Shown here: piece by piece, positions 61,140 to 64,000 of the stretch | How positions within the stretch are numbered: position 1 is the first letter of the stretch | Layout: every line of letters starts with the position of its first letter | Assembly: GCF_932526225.1 (NCBI RefSeq) | Contig: NC_064037.1 | Coordinates: 12,973,703-13,037,702 of the forward strand | DNA: 64,000 nucleotides | Direction of reading: 5' to 3' | DNA from: Nematostella vectensis | Lineage: Eukaryota > Cnidaria > Anthozoa > Actiniaria > Edwardsiidae | Made by a program: the position numbers and the translations under genes | Notes under the pieces: model-generated | Seen by the model: the letters and a program-made list of their open reading frames with translations, nothing else | What the model was told of the DNA's origin: nothing | The model's database searches: none

Positions 61140-64000
61140 GAAAACAAACTTGTGCTTTTTAAATAATAAATATGTAAATAAAACAGTTGTCTAGTATCAA
61201 CCTAAAGATAATGGAAATTTTAGGAAAGTACTGAATATATTCATCACATTATTGTTAATATTTGTTAAGAAAATATTATTTTCTTAACAAACATTTTAAA
61301 AAGAGTCAAAATTATTCCCTTTTCTTCTCCCTGTTGACTATTTTATGCAATTCATGCTCTTTGCTTTTCCCCTCTACTCCAAAAATATATTTATGAACAG
61401 GTTTTCATTTAGCACTTTCACTAATATTTCTTTTTAGGATTTCCTATCCAAGTCAGTCTGTTTGCCATTGCATAGTATCATTGGAATGGTTGGGTCCAGG
61501 GTTTCTAAAACACTAAAATATAATGCATTACTGGATGTATTTTTGTAGGTTATAATTCCCATAGGCTTCGGAAATCAACACTTAAAATGTTACATGAAAA
61601 CTTTAGTATTGCATCTTAAACTGTGTCTTACTCTACATTCTATCTTAGAAATCCTGTTACACCAATGACTTGTTCTTGCAAAGAACAAAGGTTCTCAGAA
61701 TGTAGCTTTGATACAAATGTACATTAATGGAACTTTAATGAGGGAAAGGGGTTCTTAGGTTCTTCTTCTTACTTAAATTATATAACACTAGCAACAACCT
61801 TGTTCTTTTTCAATAACAAATATGTAAACAAAATCTTAAGATAATGGGAAAAGGGAAATGGCAGGAAATGCTCAATCATATTATATACATTACTGTTATA
61901 TTTTTTAACAAAACCTTCAAGTTGAGTCAATGTCTCCTTTTTTCCCTCCCCATCGACATTTTTTATCCAATTAATATTATTTACTGTTTCCTCTCTACCC
62001 CAAACATGGGGTTTGGCATTTAGTACTGTCAGTGATGTCTAAGGTGTATTTTTTTAGGATTTGCTAAGTCAATCTGTTTATTTTACTCCATTGCATTCAT
62101 TTTGGAGTAGGTCACCAACAACAGGCCACCATATTGTAAAGGGTGGGTGCACCAATATGTAATGCATATTGATTTTCAGTAAGCAAAATCATTGCCTCGT
62201 CCAACCTGCTAGCAGAGGTCTCTCTGACTTTGTATTCGCTGGGCTGACGGGTTGGAGTCAAAGCCCGTCAAGTCAGCGAATACAAGAATGGGTACCTCTG
62301 CTAGCAGAATATGCCTCGTCTAGACTTGAATCAAATTCTTAATTTAGTTAATTTATCTTCTTCTTCTAATTAAAGGATTTATTCATGAAAATTCAGAACT
62401 GTAAAAAAATGCTCTAAAAACAAGTCCTCTACAATACAGGGGAGTTGTTTAGCAAAAGCAATTGTAGCCCGACACTTTAATGTTGAAAAACAGACTTTTC
62501 AAGAGGTCGACGTCATGAGACCTTCAAGCGGTCGACGTCAACACGAATAGCTTAAACTTATTATTCGTCTATCTTCAGAAGAGGCAATGATTAAGTCTTT
62601 CAACTGAAGACAACTATTTGTGTTTTTTTTTAAATGGGAGTTTAGGTTATCTTGATTCAACGATATAGTCTGATGTACTGTTTAGAAAGCAGCAAGACGA
62701 CAACTCCCAAGATCCTATGGAAGTTGCTAGCCATTTCCTACTTCTAAAGCTCACCGATATGTTGACTGTTTTAAAAACTTTGTTATCAATGTAAAATTAA
62801 GGGTCTGTTGCATTGGCCCCTCCAAATGTACCAAGCAAGCACTCATTTAACAATATTAAATATGCAGTATGAAAGTTAACAAATACTAAACCTTGGTGTG
62901 AAAAAGGCTGTCAAAGTTTAGGTGTCTTAGTTGACGAGAATGATTTTCAAGAGTCTAATGGTCAATTCTTATTTTCCCTCTTATTTAACTCCACTATCTA
63001 TATTTTGTTTTTATCAAAATAGCATTCTAACATGTTTTGACCTTGTGAAGAATATATCAAGGATGTAACAGTATTCCAAAGAATTAGATGCCATACTGTA
63101 GTTTTCACGTACTGCAACTGATTATTCAGAAAAATGTGTTGAAATTAAACTCCACAAATATACCTCCTGACATGTATTACATATTGGTGCACCCAACCTT
63201 TGGCCTTTTTTTTTTTTAGAAACTTTGGATCCACCCATACAGGCTACTAAAAAATGAATGCAATGGAGGCAAATCCTAAATTAATGAAAGTTTCTAATTT
63301 CAAACCAAACCATGTTCATTGATCTATGTTGGGGGCAGAGAGGAATAAATATACAAATAAACAAAAAGTAAATGGGGAGCGGAGAAAGGGAGAAATGTGA
63401 CTCTATTCGAAATATTTTTACTCTATTCTTAATCATTTATAACAATAATGAAATAATAACTTGACTGAGCACTTTCCTAGTATTTTTCCCTTTCCCTATT
63501 ACCTTTAGGATTGATATAAAACTGTTTTCTTTGCAAATTTATTATTGAAAAAGCACAAGTTTGTTGTTATCTTTATATAATTTAAGTACTTTGATCTAAT
63601 AAAAACCTTTTCCCTTTATAGAAGTATAGAACTTGTATCAAAGCTACATTCTGACCAGCATTGCCCTTGCAAAATAACAAATAATGAATGAAACAGCACT
63701 CCAAAGATATAATGATATAGTTATACATTTCAGGTGCCATATGGAAGTTTTGTCTATCACATACTGGTAATACTCCATCACCAAGGACATTACAGACATG
63801 CATTACATATTGGTGCACCCACCCTTTAGCATGGTGGCCTACTGTTTTATAGAAACCCTGGATCCACACATGCTAATGCTACTCCAAAATTAAATGCAAT
63901 GGAGAAGAACAAATTTACTTGGAAGGCAAATTCTAAAAAAAATCCATGATATAACTGAAAGTAGTGCTAAATGAAAATGTCTTATTTCAAACCTAACATA
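61140..64000. repeat. Inverted set of diverged A+T-rich repeats
   Basis: Blocks near 61140-61700 and 61790-62160 share TTGTTCTTTTT-AATAA-AAATATGTAAA and the later TTAGGATTT...CATTGCAT motif with each other. Blocks near 63100-63300 and 63540-63900 carry the same motifs reverse-complemented, including TTACATATTGGTGCACCCA. The arrangement is two copies facing two copies around the foldback element at 62202-62311. Confidence 0.65.
62202..62311. mobile_element. Foldback element flanked by a 9-bp direct repeat
   Basis: Outer inverted repeats CTGCTAGCAGAGGT and ACCTCTGCTAGCAG enclose inner arms TGTATTCGCTG-GCTGACGGG and CCCGTCAAGTCAGCGAATACA. TGCCTCGTC occurs directly on both sides (62193-62201 and 62312-62320). 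A 9-bp target duplication is typical of Mutator-like elements; the assignment is an inference. Confidence 0.75.

Larger units (their letters stand above)
58947..64000. other. No coding exon recognised; repeats only
   Basis: It contains the dispersed repeat at 59010-59168, the 78-bp repeat copy at 60756-60833, a foldback element at 62202-62311, and diverged copies of a longer A+T-rich repeat at about 61140-61700 and 61790-62160 (plus) and 63100-63300 and 63540-63900 (minus). The LRR gene's signal-peptide exon should lie here or beyond the window. The 98-codon frame at 60355-60651 has no recognisable domain. Confidence 0.5.

Overview
This is eukaryotic (metazoan) genomic DNA, most likely from a sea anemone or a close anthozoan cnidarian; Nematostella-like is my inference. 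The reasons are small exons split by GT-AG introns, an A+T-rich background, many short MITE- and SINE-like repeats, an ShKT domain, an ASIC-like DEG/ENaC channel, and an LRR protein joined to a cysteine-rich module of a type I associate with cnidarians. I see no bacterial operons, CRISPR array or complete rRNA/tRNA gene. All gene models were built by hand from reading frame, splice consensus and phase agreement.

Layout. (1) 1-84 (+): C-terminal end of an ShKT-domain gene cut by the window edge. (2) 1429-5671 (-): a complete seven-exon, 538-codon DEG/ENaC/ASIC-family channel. (3) 5.7-17.6 kb: about 12 kb with no recognised gene, holding several MITE-like elements. (4) 18071-39490 (+): a nitric oxide synthase gene of 33 coding exons whose phases all agree and whose lengths sum to 4077 nt (1358 aa). 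It has an N-terminal PDZ domain, haem oxygenase domain, calmodulin segment and FMN, FAD and NADPH modules. (5) Nested in NOS intron 8 on the minus strand (24077-26211) is a BEN-domain-like gene or decaying copy, with a similar-looking fragment in the opposite orientation inside it. (6) 41111-58946 (-), tail-to-tail with NOS: an LRR gene with an LRRNT exon, 21 single-repeat LRR exons (mostly exactly 72 nt, same phase) and three cysteine-rich exons; its first exon was not found. (7) 59-64 kb: repeats only, as far as I can see.

The most unusual theme is tandem duplication at exon borders. In NOS, the 3' splice site of exon 5 is present three times, an 86-bp minisatellite starts exactly at the exon 5 donor, and the acceptor and start of exon 32 are present about five times. 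In the LRR gene, a 42-bp minisatellite of about 20 units starts exactly at an exon donor and repeats a donor in nearly every unit; its first unit copies the last 17 nt of the exon. Another duplication covers the coding end of the LRR gene. Other points are a NOS with an nNOS-like PDZ but an iNOS-like lack of the autoinhibitory insert and a long C-terminal tail, a GC-AG intron in NOS, a GA donor in one LRR exon, and a likely G-run frameshift near the LRR protein C-terminus.
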